From assembly GCF_964199965.1 (NCBI RefSeq), contig NZ_CAXMZT010000001.1, forward strand, positions 186,001 through 250,000: a stretch of DNA of 64,000 nucleotides, written 5' to 3'. Numbering within the stretch: the stretch's first letter is position 1; the number at the start of each line of letters is the position of its first letter. Made by a program: the position numbers and the translations under genes. A model generated the notes under the pieces. It did no database searches and had not been told where the DNA came from. It was given only the letters and a program-made list of their open reading frames with translations. Positions 63,424 through 64,000 of this stretch are shown in pieces. Source of the DNA: JAFIFT01 sp020051095 (GTDB taxonomy: Bacteria; Pseudomonadota; Gammaproteobacteria; Legionellales; Legionellaceae).

Positions 63424-63698
63424 ATGCATCACCAATTATCAATCGATATCAGTCATTTAGAAATGCATGGAAATATTTAAGTGCATTTGAATCCAACTAA
63501 CTTTTAAAAGCCATGCGATAGCTCTTTCATTTGTTTGTATATATAAGTTTAGCAGCATCCATAATAAAGAATAGCGCACCCTCAATTTAAAGCGATTGAG
63601 GGATGAGCATATAGCTCTTCAATTAGTCAAACATGCACGAAAGCAAGAAATTTCTTCATTTTTCATTATAATTAAACATAAGGACTGAAATTTAAAGC

Positions 63699-64000
63699 AT
63701 GAAAAATCAAATTACATTAAATAAAGTCATACCATTTGTTTTTATATTACTCACTATTTTATTAGTAACAGGGATTATCTTGACAAGTGGTAGTAAGCCT
63801 TCAGGCAAGATCACTGAAAAAATCTGGCCTGTGCAATCTATTGCTATCCAAAAATCAAACACCTCACCTGAAATAATTCTTTATGGCCAAGTTGAATCGC
63901 CTAAAACCACTACCATCACATCGTCGTTACAAACGACCGTCAAAACGGTGTATGTTAAAGAGGGAAATATTGTAAAAAAAGATGACATGCTCGTCATGCT
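63699..64000 (+). CDS. RND efflux periplasmic adaptor (membrane fusion protein), 3' end outside window
   Basis: An ATG at 63699 opens a frame that runs to the window end (100 codons seen). The product has an N-terminal membrane helix (about residues 10-29, FVFILLTILLVTGII), then ILYGQVESPKTTTITSSLQ and VKEGNIVKKDDMLVML, which is the biotinyl-lipoyl-like first hairpin of HlyD/MexA-type adaptors. The rest of the adaptor and any RND pump gene would follow outside the window. About 275 bp of AT-rich non-coding sequence separate it from alkB, where I see nothing else. Confidence 0.85.
   Translation, partial: MKNQITLNKVIPFVFILLTILLVTGIILTSGSKPSGKITEKIWPVQSIAIQKSNTSPEIILYGQVESPKTTTITSSLQTTVKTVYVKEGNIVKKDDMLVM

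Noticed and set aside
1..64000. Prophage, insertion sequence, CRISPR or defence island
   Set aside because: No integrase, transposase, cas, toxin-antitoxin or restriction gene was recognised, and no regularly spaced direct repeats were seen.

Overview
The window is AT-rich gammaproteobacterial chromosome, densely coded, with no rRNA, phage, insertion sequence or CRISPR array. The gene set suggests a free-swimming, amino-acid-using member of the Legionellales, most likely Legionellaceae. The evidence is a stand-alone gspD-gspE pair, phosphatidylcholine synthase, the large NAD-glutamate dehydrogenase, PutA without an N-terminal DNA-binding domain, an arginine succinyltransferase operon, a QEGLA-motif protein, several L,D-transpeptidases and a Rsm-type RNA. 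This placement is inferred from gene content; no marker gene was compared.

Layout. 1-8187: end of an Old Yellow Enzyme gene, an unknown membrane protein, yajQ, then the overlapping row miaB-rluD-pgeF-deg protease. 8327-16051: tRNA-Met, type II secretion gspD-gspE, then yciB with a two-component system and a periplasmic solute-binding protein. 16056-16712: a small RNA with six GGA motifs on the minus strand, beside a short ProQ/FinO protein. 16722-24764: ubiG, a translationally coupled arginine-catabolism operon (M20 hydrolase, astA, astD, astB, spermidine-synthase-like), and a QEGLA protein. 24927-37755: putA, two L,D-transpeptidases, cytochrome b561, the 1624-residue glutamate dehydrogenase, a third L,D-transpeptidase and a succinate-semialdehyde-type dehydrogenase. 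38034-40798: phosphatidylcholine synthase and four small overlapping or closely spaced genes. 41013-52721: one long minus-strand flagellar operon, fliM-N-O-P-Q-R-flhB-flhA-flhF-flhG-fliA-motA-motD-DUF2802, behind a clear sigma-54 promoter. 52877-64000: small exported proteins, an outer-membrane barrel, a glutamate-synthase-like FMN protein, an MFS transporter, a Fur-box locus (divergent dioxygenase-like and siderophore-synthetase-like genes), an unknown protein, ETF-ubiquinone oxidoreductase, an AlkB-type hydroxylase and the start of an RND adaptor.

How it fits together. Arginine (ast), proline (putA) and glutamate (NAD-GDH) catabolism lie close together and all feed glutamate or 2-oxoglutarate into the TCA cycle. 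The RsmY/Z-like RNA would titrate CsrA, which in this group switches between replication and a motile transmissive phase, and the window also carries the flagellar export and motor operon. The Fur-box region looks like an iron-responsive unit.

Most novel items: the six-GGA RNA, the Fur-controlled HPPD-like/NIS-synthetase-like pair, a family of nested palindromes ending in TATACCCGTGATCATTC, a SPOR-like domain at the N-terminus of GspD, and two short ORFs that need testing. I saw no defence island or obvious new multi-gene system.
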